Notes under the pieces: generated by a model
What the model saw: the letters and a program-made list of their open reading frames with translations, nothing else
The model's database searches: none
Told to the model about the DNA's origin: nothing
In this document: piece by piece, positions 55,473 through 64,000 of the stretch
Layout: every line of letters starts with the position of its first letter
How positions within the stretch are numbered: the stretch's first letter is position 1
Assembly: GCF_008692605.1 (NCBI RefSeq)
Contig: NZ_LFCT01000017.1
Location: 62,001-126,000 of the forward strand
Direction of reading: 5' to 3'
Origin: Sphingobium estronivorans
GTDB taxonomy: Bacteria > Pseudomonadota > Alphaproteobacteria > Sphingomonadales > Sphingomonadaceae
DNA: 64,000 bases
Made by a program: the position numbers and the translations under genes

Positions 55473-56087
55473 TTATTCGCCTTCGGCCGGGGTTTCGTTG
55501 TCGCCTTCAGCGCTCTTCAGCGCCGAGGGGGCAACGATGGTCGCGACGGTGAAGTCGGTTTCGACATGCGCGGCCTTGGCGCCCTTGGGCAGCTTCACGG
55601 CGGCGATGTGGATCGATTCGCCAACGTCCAGGCCGGTCAGGTCGACGATGACATCGTCGGGGATCGCGGCCGCATCGACGATCAGTTCGATCTCATGCGC
55701 GACGATGTTCAGCACGCCGCCCTTCTTCAGGCCCGGCGAGGCGTCTTCATTCTCGAAGCGCACCGGCACGTTGACGTGGACGGTGGCATGTTCCGAAACG
55801 CGCAGGAAGTCAGCGTGCAGCGGACGGTCGGTCACGGGATGGAAAGCGACATCCTTGGGCAGGGTGCGCACGGCCTTGCCGTTCACCTCGACCATGACGA
55901 CCGAATTGAAGAAGTGGCCGGTGCCGAGCAGCTTGTTGAGGAGCTTTTCCTCGACGTGGATCGACTGCGGTTCTTCGTTGTTACCATAGATGACGGCGGG
56001 TACGCGGCCCTCACGGCGGAGAGCGCGGGAGGCTCCCTTGCCTGCCCGATCGCGTGCCTCTGCCGACAGCGTAAGCTGCTCGCTCAT
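55473..56087 (-). CDS. rplY: 50S ribosomal protein L25/CTC
   Basis: A 204-residue general-stress-type L25. The N-terminal 5S-rRNA-binding domain reads '[27 protein letters not shown]', followed by the CTC C-terminal domain ('[25 protein letters not shown]') and a short acidic tail (TPAEGE). The start [10 protein letters not shown] was chosen because it matches family starts. It precedes pth with the intrinsic terminator between them. Confidence 0.96.
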   Translation of the reverse strand: MSEQLTLSAEARDRAGKGASRALRREGRVPAVIYGNNEEPQSIHVEEKLLNKLLGTGHFFNSVVMVEVNGKAVRTLPKDVAFHPVTDRPLHADFLRVSEHATVHVNVPVRFENEDASPGLKKGGVLNIVAHEIELIVDAAAIPDDVIVDLTGLDVGESIHIAAVKLPKGAKAAHVETDFTVATIVAPSALKSAEGDNETPAEGE

Positions 56088-56213
56088 TGCGTGTCTCCAA
56101 AAGCTCATTGATGTAAGCGCCCGCCACGCCTCCAGGGATGACCATGTCGGGACGCGCGCCCCAATAGCAGAAAGGCGCGGGAAAGCAAGAGAACAGAAAG
56201 CCGGGATTTGGCG

Positions 56214-57110
56214 CTACTGCACCCGCGTCACTTTGTAGCCCTGCGCTTGCAGCAGTTCGATCAGATTGCCCTTGCCCGCCAGGTGCCCCGCGCCCACGGC
56301 GATGAAGGGACGCCCCTTGAGCGCCTCCACCGACGTCACCCAATCCCGGTTGCGGGCGATCAGCACGGCCTGTTCGACCACCGGATCGGGTTCCTCGCTC
56401 AACTGGTCCTCCCGCGAGAGGGTGGCGATGTCGCCCTTGATCCAGGCCCTGAGGATGCGGTCGTACAGCATCCGCATGTCCTGCGCCTCATGCACCGTAT
56501 CGACCAGCAACCGCTGCTGCGCGGCTTCGGGCAATGTGTCGAACGCGCGGAACTGCCGCTCCACCGTTTCCAGTCCGCCGATCGGCTTGCCGGCATTTCG
56601 GAACGCCGCGATCAGCGCCGGTTCGACGCCATTATCCTGACTGACCTTCAGTGACTGCTGCGCCGCTGCCGAGAGGAGCATCGCCGCCGCCCAGCTTTCA
56701 TAGCCAGAGAGGGTTCGCGCATCGGCTCCGCCCTCGCTGATGATCCGGTCGAGCGTCGCCCTGTCCTCACCCGGAACGCGCGCGTCGAGCGGCGGGAGGG
56801 CGGGGCTGCGTCCCATTTTCTCGAAAATCGCCAGTGTCCTCGCCTGGTCCTGAATTTCCGCCGATTCCAGCACCAGCCGATCCGCACGCGTCATGGCGTC
56901 CCGGATCGGCGCCGTCTGCCACCGCACGTCGCGGGGCAACACATGGATGGTGCCGAACAGCCAACCGTCGATGCCCTTGCCTTCCACCCGCCAGAGCGCG
57001 GGTCCACCGCCCGGAGGCGGGGCAGGCGGCTTCCCCCCGCAGGCTGTAACCAGAAACAGGGCCGCCAGTCCCAGCCCAAGGGCAAGTCGGCGCGCCAGCA
57101 AACGCATCAT
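56214..57110 (-). CDS. TraB/GumN-family lipoprotein, paralogue 1
   Basis: A 298-residue protein with a lipoprotein signal ending at Cys24 (LVTACGG). The TraB/GumN (Tiki-like) pattern is clear: 'WLFGTIHVLP' near the start, 'GLETVERQ' in the middle and 'FIAVGAGHLAGKGNLIELLQAQGYKVTRV' at the end, with histidine and glutamate residues that may bind metal. Some Tiki relatives are proteases; activity here is not known. It is the second of two related genes on this strand. Confidence 0.88.
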   Translation of the reverse strand: MMRLLARRLALGLGLAALFLVTACGGKPPAPPPGGGPALWRVEGKGIDGWLFGTIHVLPRDVRWQTAPIRDAMTRADRLVLESAEIQDQARTLAIFEKMGRSPALPPLDARVPGEDRATLDRIISEGGADARTLSGYESWAAAMLLSAAAQQSLKVSQDNGVEPALIAAFRNAGKPIGGLETVERQFRAFDTLPEAAQQRLLVDTVHEAQDMRMLYDRILRAWIKGDIATLSREDQLSEEPDPVVEQAVLIARNRDWVTSVEALKGRPFIAVGAGHLAGKGNLIELLQAQGYKVTRVQ

Positions 57111-57111
57111 C

Positions 57112-57147
57112 CTATTGCTTCACTCTATTGCTTCACTCTATTGCTTT
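57112..57147. repeat. Tandem 13-bp repeat between the TraB genes
   Basis: CTATTGCTTCACT occurs twice head-to-tail (57112-57137), followed by a partial third copy (CTATTGCTT) that contains the stop codon of TraB paralogue 2. It looks like slippage or unequal-exchange duplication of the gene's last codons. Confidence 0.85.
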
Positions 57148-58052
57148 ACACGGAGCGACGAAACGCCCAGCGCCTTCAACTGATCCTGCACGCTGTCCTT
57201 GCCCGCCAGATGCCCGGCGCCCACCGCGATGAACACCGTGCCGGGCTGGTCGAGCCGCTGCTTGATCCACTTCGCCCAATTGGCATTGCGCTGGATCAGC
57301 AGCACCTGCGCCAGTTCCGGCGTCGCCTCCAGCGACTCGTTCATCTCGGCTGCCAGTTCGTCCGGCTTGCCGTTGCGCCAATGGGCGATCAGGCTGGCGA
57401 ACTCCTTTTCCATGTCGGGCAGGCCCTCGATGGTCGTGGTCAGGAATTTCACCTGCTGGGCCATGGGCAAGCCCGCGAAATAGCCAAGCTGCTGTTCCAC
57501 CGTCTCCAGCGCGCCGACCCTCTTGCCCGAAGCCTTGGCCGCCGCCGTCAACACCTTCTCCGCGCCCAGATCGGCCTTATAGCCCAGTTTCTCCAAAGGC
57601 TGAACGGACAGCGCCATGCCCGCCATCCAGGGATTGAACATCTCGAAGGCCTGCCACGGCAGGCCATATGCGGTCATCGCCGTCTGGTATTTCGTCCGTT
57701 CCTCCGCACTCAGCCGGTCGGACAGCTTCACGCCGTCGCGCGCCAGCGCGGTTCCCGCCATCGCCGACGCCAGCGCATGAGGGTCCTCCGGCTCCACGAT
57801 TTCCAGCACCAGTTCATCCGACCGATCGAAGGCCGTTTTGACCCCGCCCCTGAACCAGTCGATCCCCGGTTTCAGCACATGAACCGTGCCGAACAGATAG
57901 ATGGTGGTGTCGGCATCTTTCACCGTCCACAGCGCGGGCGTCACATAGGTGGACCGCGCCGAAATATTGCGTGCGGAAGCGGGTTGCGTCAGCGCACATC
58001 CGCCCAGCAGCATCAGGGCGGGCGCCAGCCAGCGGAAATTGGGCCATTTCAT
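57138..58052 (-). CDS. TraB/GumN-family lipoprotein, paralogue 2
   Basis: A 304-residue relative of the adjacent gene with the same landmarks: lipobox LLGGC (Cys19), 'YLFGTVHVLKP', 'GALETVEQQLGYF' and 'FIAVGAGHLAGKDSVQDQLKALGVSSLRV'. The two appear to have arisen by tandem duplication. The start MKWPNFRWL was chosen because it opens a proper lipoprotein signal. It diverges from glyQ across 161 bp. Confidence 0.88.
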   Translation of the reverse strand: MKWPNFRWLAPALMLLGGCALTQPASARNISARSTYVTPALWTVKDADTTIYLFGTVHVLKPGIDWFRGGVKTAFDRSDELVLEIVEPEDPHALASAMAGTALARDGVKLSDRLSAEERTKYQTAMTAYGLPWQAFEMFNPWMAGMALSVQPLEKLGYKADLGAEKVLTAAAKASGKRVGALETVEQQLGYFAGLPMAQQVKFLTTTIEGLPDMEKEFASLIAHWRNGKPDELAAEMNESLEATPELAQVLLIQRNANWAKWIKQRLDQPGTVFIAVGAGHLAGKDSVQDQLKALGVSSLRVKQ

Positions 58053-58213
58053 GCGGTTTGCAGGTCCATCTGATCGATCTCTCCCCATCCATGCGTCCCG
58101 CGATGCAACAGGGCAAGCGGATTTACCTTGTCCCGCACCCTCTTTCCCTTGACCCTGCGGCCTCGCTGCGCCAAGGCGCGCCGCAATAAACCTGTCACAC
58201 CGAAGGACCGTCC

Positions 58214-59086
58214 GTGGCGACAAGCAAAGTGCTTTCCTTTCAGGATCTGATCCTGACCCTGCACGCTTATTGGGGCAAGCAGGGCTGCGTGATTCTGCAA
58301 CCCTATGATATGGAAGTGGGCGCAGGCACCTTCCACCCGGCGACGACGCTGCGCAGCCTTGGCCCCAACGCCTGGAACGCCGCCTATGTGCAGCCCAGCC
58401 GCCGCCCGACCGATGGCCGCTATGGCGAAAACCCCAATCGCCTCCAGCATTATTACCAATATCAGGTCATCATGAAGCCGTCGCCGGCGAACCTCCAGGA
58501 ACTGTATCTGGGGTCGCTGGTCGAAATCGGTATCGATCCGCTGGTCCACGACATCCGCTTCGTCGAGGATGACTGGGAAAGCCCGACGCTGGGCGCGTGG
58601 GGCCTTGGCTGGGAAGTCTGGTGCGACGGAATGGAAGTCACCCAGTTCACCTATTTCCAGCAGATGGGCGGCTTCGACTGCAAGCCGGTCGCGGGCGAAC
58701 TGACCTACGGCCTCGAACGCCTCGCCATGTATATCCAGGGCGTCGACAGCGTTTACGACCTGAAGTTCAACGACGCGGGCGTCACCTATGGGGACGTGTT
58801 CCTCGCCAATGAGCAGCAGATGTCGAAATGGAATTTCGAGATCGCAGACACCGAAAAGCTGTTCCGCTGGTTCAGGGATGCCGAGGCCGAGTGCAAGGCC
58901 TCGCTGGAGGCAGGCGTTCCGCTCGCCGCCTATGACCAGGCAATCAAGGCGAGCCATGTGTTCAACCTGCTGCAAGCGCGCGGCGTCATCTCGGTGCAGG
59001 AACGCGCCAGCTATATCGGCCGCGTGCGCGACCTCGCCAAGGGCGCCTGTGAAAAGTGGATGGAAGTGAACGGGTGGGCCGCGTGA
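58214..59086 (+). CDS. glyQ: Glycyl-tRNA synthetase alpha subunit
   Basis: A 290-residue class II catalytic subunit. '[37 protein letters not shown]' and '[15 protein letters not shown]' hold motifs 2 and 3. The start is GTG with GAAGGA six bases upstream. GlyQ and GlyS form the alpha2-beta2 enzyme that charges tRNA-Gly, the type found in most proteobacteria. Its stop overlaps the glyS start (TGATG). Confidence 0.98.
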   Translation: MATSKVLSFQDLILTLHAYWGKQGCVILQPYDMEVGAGTFHPATTLRSLGPNAWNAAYVQPSRRPTDGRYGENPNRLQHYYQYQVIMKPSPANLQELYLGSLVEIGIDPLVHDIRFVEDDWESPTLGAWGLGWEVWCDGMEVTQFTYFQQMGGFDCKPVAGELTYGLERLAMYIQGVDSVYDLKFNDAGVTYGDVFLANEQQMSKWNFEIADTEKLFRWFRDAEAECKASLEAGVPLAAYDQAIKASHVFNLLQARGVISVQERASYIGRVRDLAKGACEKWMEVNGWAA

Positions 59087-61089
59087 TGACCGATTTCCTG
59101 CTCGAACTGCGCTGCGAGGAAATCCCCGCGCGCATGCAATTGAAGGCTTCGGAAGACCTTGCCCGCCTCTTTACGGAGGAACTGGCGAAGGCTGGCCTGA
59201 AGCCGGAGGGTGTGGAGGGCTTCGTCACGCCCCGCCGCCTTGCGCTGATCGCGCGCAACCTGCCGCTTGAAACCGCCGCCGTCAGCGAGGAGTTCAAAGG
59301 CCCGCGCACCTCCGCGCCCGCGCAGGCGCTTGAGGGCTTCCTGCGCAAGACTGGCCTGACCCAGGACCAGCTTGAAGACCGCGACGGCGTCTGGTTCGCC
59401 GTGGTCAACAAGCCCGGCCGCGCCACGGCGGAGGTGCTGGCGCAGGCCATCCCCACCCTGATCCGCGCCTTTCCCTGGCCCAAGTCGATGCGCTGGGGCA
59501 CCGCCTCGCAGACGACCGAAAGCCTTCGCTGGGTCCGTCCGCTGCAAGGGATCGTCGCGATCCTGGGCGAAGACCTGGTCGACATCGAGGTCGAAGGCGT
59601 CCGGTCGGGTTATGCGACGCTGGGCCATCGCTTCCACCATCCCGGTGAGATCACCATCGGCAGCGCCCACGACTATGTCGAAAAGCTGCGCGCCTGCCAT
59701 GTGATCGTCAGCCATCAGGAACGCCAGTCGATCACCGAGGCGAAGGCTGCCGAAGCCGCCGCCGTCCATGGCTATGCGGTGATCGAGGACAAGGGCCTCG
59801 TAGCGGAAAATGCGGGCCTGACCGAATGGCCGGTGCCGCTGCTGGGCGATTTCGATCCGGCTTTTCTTGAGGTTCCGCCTGAAGTCATTCAGCTAACCCT
59901 ACGCATCAACCAGAAATATTTCGTTCTGCGCGACGGTGCTGGCAAGCTTGCCCCCGCTTTCATCTGCACCGCCAATATCGAGGCGAAGGATGGTGGCGAA
60001 GCGATCATCGCGGGTAACCGCAAGGTTCTCGCCGCCCGTCTGTCGGACGCCCGCTTCTTCTGGGAGCAGGACCGCAAGACCAGCCTTGAGGACCATGCGA
60101 AGAAGCTGGAGCGCATCACTTTCCACGAAAAGCTCGGGACCGTAGCTGACAAGGTGGAGCGTGTCGCGAAGCTGGCCCGCTGGCTGGTCGAGCAGGGCAT
60201 CGTCAAGAGCGCGGACGCCGACCAGGCCGAGCAGGCGGCGCGCCTCGCCAAGGCGGACCTCGTCACTGAAATGGTGGGTGAGTTCCCGGAACTTCAGGGT
60301 GTTATGGGCGGCTATTATGCTCGCGCCGAAGGCTTGCCCGAAGCCGTGGCCGATGCCATTCGCGATCATTACAAGCCGGTTGGGCAGGGGGATGATGTTC
60401 CGACAGCCGCCACGACCATCGCGGTTTCGCTGGCCGACAAGCTCGATACGCTGCGTTCATTCTTCGGCATCGACGAAAAACCCACAGGCTCGCGCGATCC
60501 TTTTGCGCTTCGGAGGGCCGCGCTGGGCGTCATTCAGATCGTCACGGCGAATGATTTGCGTTTTGCCGTGGCAGAAGGCGATCTGCTCGACTTCTTCGCA
60601 GACCGCCTCAAGGTCCAGCAGAAGGAAGCAGGGGTCCGCCACGACCTGATCGACGCGGTGTTCGCTCTTGGTGGCGAGGACGATCTCGTCCGTCTGCTCG
60701 CCCGCGTGAAGGCGCTCCAGTCCTTCATCGCCACCGATGACGGCGCCAATCTGCTTGCCGGGTATAAGCGCGCCGCCAATATCCTGAAGAAGGAAGGCGT
60801 CGAAACCGTTGAGAAGGTCGAATTGACCTACGCCCCCGAACAGGCTGAGGCCGACCTTATCGCCGCGCTCGATGCTGCGGAGCCTCGCGCCGCCGCAGCC
60901 GTTGCGGCCGAGGATTTCGAGGGAGCGATGGCCGCACTTGCAACATTGCGGGGGCCGATCGATGGCTTTTTCGAGACTGTGACGGTGAATGACGCCGATC
61001 CGGCCAAGCGCTCCGCTCGCCTCGCGCTGCTTGGGCGGGTACGGGCAGCGGTTCAAGCGGTCGCGGATTTCTCGAAAATTTCGGGTTAA
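59086..61089 (+). CDS. glyS: Glycyl-tRNA synthetase beta subunit
   Basis: A 667-residue protein. '[18 protein letters not shown]' is the family N-terminus, 'FPWPKSMRWG' and 'LRWVRPLQGI' follow, and the C-terminal half contains an HD-like region and the tRNA-binding DALR-type tail. The ATG shares one base with the glyQ stop; an earlier in-frame start would overlap glyQ by 30 bases and is not needed. Confidence 0.97.
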   Translation: MTDFLLELRCEEIPARMQLKASEDLARLFTEELAKAGLKPEGVEGFVTPRRLALIARNLPLETAAVSEEFKGPRTSAPAQALEGFLRKTGLTQDQLEDRDGVWFAVVNKPGRATAEVLAQAIPTLIRAFPWPKSMRWGTASQTTESLRWVRPLQGIVAILGEDLVDIEVEGVRSGYATLGHRFHHPGEITIGSAHDYVEKLRACHVIVSHQERQSITEAKAAEAAAVHGYAVIEDKGLVAENAGLTEWPVPLLGDFDPAFLEVPPEVIQLTLRINQKYFVLRDGAGKLAPAFICTANIEAKDGGEAIIAGNRKVLAARLSDARFFWEQDRKTSLEDHAKKLERITFHEKLGTVADKVERVAKLARWLVEQGIVKSADADQAEQAARLAKADLVTEMVGEFPELQGVMGGYYARAEGLPEAVADAIRDHYKPVGQGDDVPTAATTIAVSLADKLDTLRSFFGIDEKPTGSRDPFALRRAALGVIQIVTANDLRFAVAEGDLLDFFADRLKVQQKEAGVRHDLIDAVFALGGEDDLVRLLARVKALQSFIATDDGANLLAGYKRAANILKKEGVETVEKVELTYAPEQAEADLIAALDAAEPRAAAAVAAEDFEGAMAALATLRGPIDGFFETVTVNDADPAKRSARLALLGRVRAAVQAVADFSKISG

Positions 61090-61257
61090 TACCAGAACAT
61101 ATCCGCACGAGCGGGAAAATCAGTGAAATGAGAGAGCAATCATCGTAAAAGCAGGTGCGTTTATCGCTCCCCTGTTTTAAAATTTTGTTGCAACGCACAA
61201 ATGCACCGTAATCAGTGCAGGAGAGCCGCGAATATGTTGACAATGAAAGAGGCCAGC

Positions 61258-63936
61258 ATGAGCACGACCGCGACCCGTTATGTGTATCGTTTCGGCGGTA
61301 GCGTCGATGATGGCGGCAAAGGGGACAAGAATCTTCTCGGCGGCAAGGGCGCGAATCTGGACGGCATGGCCGCCATTGGCCTGCCGGTACCTCCGGGCTT
61401 CACCATCACGACCGAGATGTGCACCCGCTATTATCAGGATGGCGGCGTTTATCCCGAGAGCCTGAAGGCGCAAGTGGCGAACGGCATCGCCCATATCGAA
61501 GGCGTCACCGGCAAGACGTTCGGGGACAAGGCCGATCCTCTGCTGGTTTCGGTCCGATCGGGCGCGCGCATTTCGATGCCCGGCATGATGGACACGGTGC
61601 TGAACCTTGGCCTTAACGACGAAACCGTGTTGGGCCTTGCCTCCGCTTCGGGCGACGAACGTTTCGCCTGGGACAGCTATCGCCGTTTCATCCAGATGTA
61701 TTCCGACGTGGTGCTGGAACTCGACCACGGCGCGTTTGAGGAAGCCCTTGAAGTCGCGAAGGAAGATCAGGGCTACACGCTCGACACCGAGATGACCGCC
61801 GATGACTGGAAGGCGCTCGTTACGGAATATAAGGCACTTGTTTCAAAGCTTTGGAACAAGCCTTTCCCGCAGGATGTCAACGATCAGCTCTGGGGCGCGA
61901 TCAGCGCTGTCTTCGGGTCTTGGCAGGCCGACCGCGCCAAGGTCTATCGCCGCCTGAACTCGATCCCGCATGACTGGGGCACCGCCGTCAACGTGCAGGC
62001 AATGGTGTTCGGCAATATGGGCGATACCTCAGCGACGGGTGTTGCCTTCACCCGCGATCCGGCGACTGGCGAGAATGCCTATTATGGCGAATATCTGATC
62101 AACGCCCAGGGCGAGGATGTGGTGGCGGGTATCCGTACCCCGCAATATTTGACCAAACAGGCGCGCGAGCGGGCAGGGGCCAAGCCGCTGTCGATGGAAG
62201 AGGCGATGCCCGAAACCTATGCCGAACTGGCGCGGGTTTTCGAGATCCTAGAAAAACATTATCGCGACATGCAGGACATCGAGTTCACGGTGCAGCAGGG
62301 CAAGCTCTGGATGCTCCAGACCCGTTCGGGCAAGCGCACCGCCAAGGCCGCGCTCAAGATCGCGGTCGAGATGGCCAGCGAAGGCCTGATCAGCGAGGAA
62401 GAAGCCGTTGCCCGCGTCGATCCCGCCGCGCTGGATCAGCTTCTCCATCCGACGCTCGACCCCAAGGCGCCGCGCGACGTGCTGACCAAGGGTCTGCCCG
62501 CCTCGCCGGGTGCGGCTTCGGGCGCGATCGTGTTCGACGCCGACACCGCCGAACGGCGCAATGAGTTGGGTGACTCGGTCATTCTGGTTCGCGTCGAAAC
62601 CTCACCCGAGGACATTCACGGCATGCATGCGGCCAAGGGCATCCTGACCGCGCGCGGCGGCATGACCAGTCACGCCGCCGTGGTGGCGCGCGGCATGGGC
62701 CGCCCCTGCGTCTCCGGCGCGGGCAGCCTGTCCATCGACAATAATGCCAAGACCCTGCGCATCGAAGGCCGCATCCTCAAGGAAGGCGACATCCTCACCA
62801 TCGACGGTTCGACCGGCGAAGTGATGGCGGGCGAAGTCCCGACCGTGCAGCCTGAACTGGCGGGTGACTTCGGCGTGCTGATGGCATGGGCCGACAAGGT
62901 CCGCCGCCTGAAGGTCCGCGCCAACGCCGAAACCCCGCTGGACTGCCAGACCGCCCGTGATTTCGGCGCGGAAGGCGTGGGCCTGTGCCGCACCGAGCAT
63001 ATGTTCTTCGACGCCGCCCGCATCACGGCCGTCCGCGAGATGATCCTCGCCGACAGCGAAAAGGGCCGTCGCGTGGCGCTCGACAAGCTGCTGCCGGAAC
63101 AGCGTGACGACTTCGCGCAGATTTTCATGGTGATGGCGGGGCTGCCCGTCACCATCCGTCTGCTCGATCCGCCGCTGCACGAATTTCTGCCCCATGGCGA
63201 GGCGGAGTTCGAGGAAGTGGCGAAGGCGGCTGGCGTCGGCGTCGAAGCGCTCAAGCGCCGCGCCGCCGAACTGCATGAGTTCAACCCGATGCTTGGCCAT
63301 CGCGGTTGCCGTCTGGGCGTCACCTATCCTGAAATCTATGAGATGCAGGCCCGCGCCATCTTTGAAGCCGCGCTGATCATCAAGCAGCGCAGCGGTGAAG
63401 CGCCGATCCCCGAAATCATGATCCCGCTCGTCGCGACGAAGAAGGAGCTGGAACTGATGAAGGCGATCGTCGACAAGGTGGCGCAGCAAATCTTTGCAGA
63501 GCAGGGCGCTTCCGTCGACTATCTGGTCGGCACCATGATCGAACTGCCGCGCGCCGCGCTGAAGGCGGGCGAGATCGCGGAAGTGGGCGAATTCTTCTCC
63601 TTCGGCACCAACGACCTGACGCAGACCACCATCGGCATCAGCCGTGACGATGCCGGTCGGTTCCTGACGCAATATGTCGACAAGGGCATCTTCGCGCGCG
63701 ATCCGTTCGTCAGCATCGACGTCGAAGGCGTGGGCGAGCTGATCGAACTGGCGGCTGAACGGGGCCGCGCGACGCGCAGCGGTATCAAGCTCGGCATCTG
63801 CGGCGAACATGGCGGCGATCCTGCCTCCATCGCCTTCTGCGAAAAGACCGGGCTCGACTATGTGTCGGCCTCCCCCTACCGTGTGCCCATTGCTCGTCTG
63901 GCTGCGGCTCAGGCCGCTCTGGCGAACCGGAAATAA
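61258..63936 (+). CDS. ppdK: Pyruvate, phosphate dikinase
   Basis: An 892-residue enzyme that makes phosphoenolpyruvate from pyruvate, ATP and phosphate. The N-terminal ATP-binding domain opens with 'YRFGGSVDDGGKGDKNLLGGKGANL'. The central swivelling histidine is His472 in GGMTSHAAVVARG, and the C-terminal PEP-binding TIM barrel has catalytic Cys848 (LGICGEHGG). The start with AAAGAGG six bases upstream was chosen; ATGs at 61234 and 61201 are also in frame. It follows glyS by 168 bp, which hold no other gene. Confidence 0.97.
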   Translation: MSTTATRYVYRFGGSVDDGGKGDKNLLGGKGANLDGMAAIGLPVPPGFTITTEMCTRYYQDGGVYPESLKAQVANGIAHIEGVTGKTFGDKADPLLVSVRSGARISMPGMMDTVLNLGLNDETVLGLASASGDERFAWDSYRRFIQMYSDVVLELDHGAFEEALEVAKEDQGYTLDTEMTADDWKALVTEYKALVSKLWNKPFPQDVNDQLWGAISAVFGSWQADRAKVYRRLNSIPHDWGTAVNVQAMVFGNMGDTSATGVAFTRDPATGENAYYGEYLINAQGEDVVAGIRTPQYLTKQARERAGAKPLSMEEAMPETYAELARVFEILEKHYRDMQDIEFTVQQGKLWMLQTRSGKRTAKAALKIAVEMASEGLISEEEAVARVDPAALDQLLHPTLDPKAPRDVLTKGLPASPGAASGAIVFDADTAERRNELGDSVILVRVETSPEDIHGMHAAKGILTARGGMTSHAAVVARGMGRPCVSGAGSLSIDNNAKTLRIEGRILKEGDILTIDGSTGEVMAGEVPTVQPELAGDFGVLMAWADKVRRLKVRANAETPLDCQTARDFGAEGVGLCRTEHMFFDAARITAVREMILADSEKGRRVALDKLLPEQRDDFAQIFMVMAGLPVTIRLLDPPLHEFLPHGEAEFEEVAKAAGVGVEALKRRAAELHEFNPMLGHRGCRLGVTYPEIYEMQARAIFEAALIIKQRSGEAPIPEIMIPLVATKKELELMKAIVDKVAQQIFAEQGASVDYLVGTMIELPRAALKAGEIAEVGEFFSFGTNDLTQTTIGISRDDAGRFLTQYVDKGIFARDPFVSIDVEGVGELIELAAERGRATRSGIKLGICGEHGGDPASIAFCEKTGLDYVSASPYRVPIARLAAAQAALANRK

Positions 63937-63941
63937 AACGA

Positions 63942-63976
63942 AGAGAGGCGGGCCAAAACCCCGCCTCTTTTCTTTT
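63942..63976 (+). terminator. Intrinsic terminator of ppdK
   Basis: AGAGGCGGG pairs with CCCGCCTCT around a 7-base loop and is followed by TTTTCTTTT, only a few bases after the ppdK stop. Confidence 0.92.
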
Positions 63977-64000
63977 CAGACCCGGGTTGTGCGGTGTTCA

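Noticed and set aside
57112..57147. Short tandem repeats as a possible CRISPR array
   Set aside because: Units are 13 bp, directly adjacent without spacers, and no cas genes are present. No CRISPR array was seen anywhere in the window.

Overview
The window looks like chromosome of a sphingomonad alphaproteobacterium, most likely Sphingobium, Sphingomonas or a close relative. The DNA is GC-rich and tightly packed, with many ATGA, GTGA and TAATG gene junctions. Several gene orders are typical of the group: gatCAB; aroA-(membrane protein)-cmk-rpsA-ihfB; trpF-trpB-trpA-accD-folC; rplY-pth; glyQ-glyS-ppdK. Family assignments were made by reading the translated sequence. No database search was run.

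Layout. 1-4.1 kb: the start of a DUF3089 hydrolase (minus strand, cut by the window edge), diverging from gatC-gatA-gatB. 4.2-6.7 kb: two secreted proteins of unknown function flanking an M48 metallopeptidase. 6.9-15.4 kb: a surface-signalling locus on the minus strand (ECF sigma factor, FecR anti-sigma, TonB receptor with an STN domain, classical autotransporter), with a divergent SxxK serine hydrolase. 15.5-19.5 kb: a TetR remnant, the F420 genes fbiC and npdG, a perfect 46-bp palindrome, a 35-codon membrane peptide gene and tRNA-Lys. 19.6-26.3 kb: folK, a family 5 uracil-DNA glycosylase, a four-gene agmatine-to-putrescine operon, glutaminase, a Kef-type antiporter and tRNA-Leu.

26.4-35 kb: ihfB, rpsA, cmk, a small membrane protein, aroA, a FYDLN-acid protein, two tRNA-Ala genes, a GNAT protein and UvrD. 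Terminators divide this cluster: aroA-cmk, rpsA and ihfB each look like separate transcription units, and ihfB has a good sigma-70 promoter. 35-42.4 kb: a GFA protein, a proline-rich secreted protein, an NsrR-like repressor divergent from a frameshifted single-domain globin, rsmD, rluB, a lone receiver protein, an AmpG-like permease, a cysteine-rich DUF6628-like protein with a Fur-box-like site, and folC. 42.4-48.7 kb: accD, trpA, trpB, trpF, an HtrB-like acyltransferase, a GT21-like glycosyltransferase and a secreted protein. 48.7-58 kb: a MaoC protein, a phosphodiesterase lipoprotein, a hypoxanthine-DNA glycosylase, ychF, DUF2490, pgm, pth, rplY and two tandem TraB/GumN proteins. 58.2-64 kb: glyQ, glyS and ppdK, closed by a strong terminator.

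Most of the window is core metabolism and translation: tRNA amidation, aromatic amino acids, fatty acid, folate, ribosome assembly, tRNA charging and recycling. The accessory parts are the sigma/FecR/receptor/autotransporter locus and the F420 block beside tRNA-Lys. The items most worth following up are the F420 pair with its palindrome and small membrane peptide, the broken globin with its repressor, the Fur-like site over a CCC-motif protein, and the glycosyltransferase next to an HtrB-like acyltransferase.
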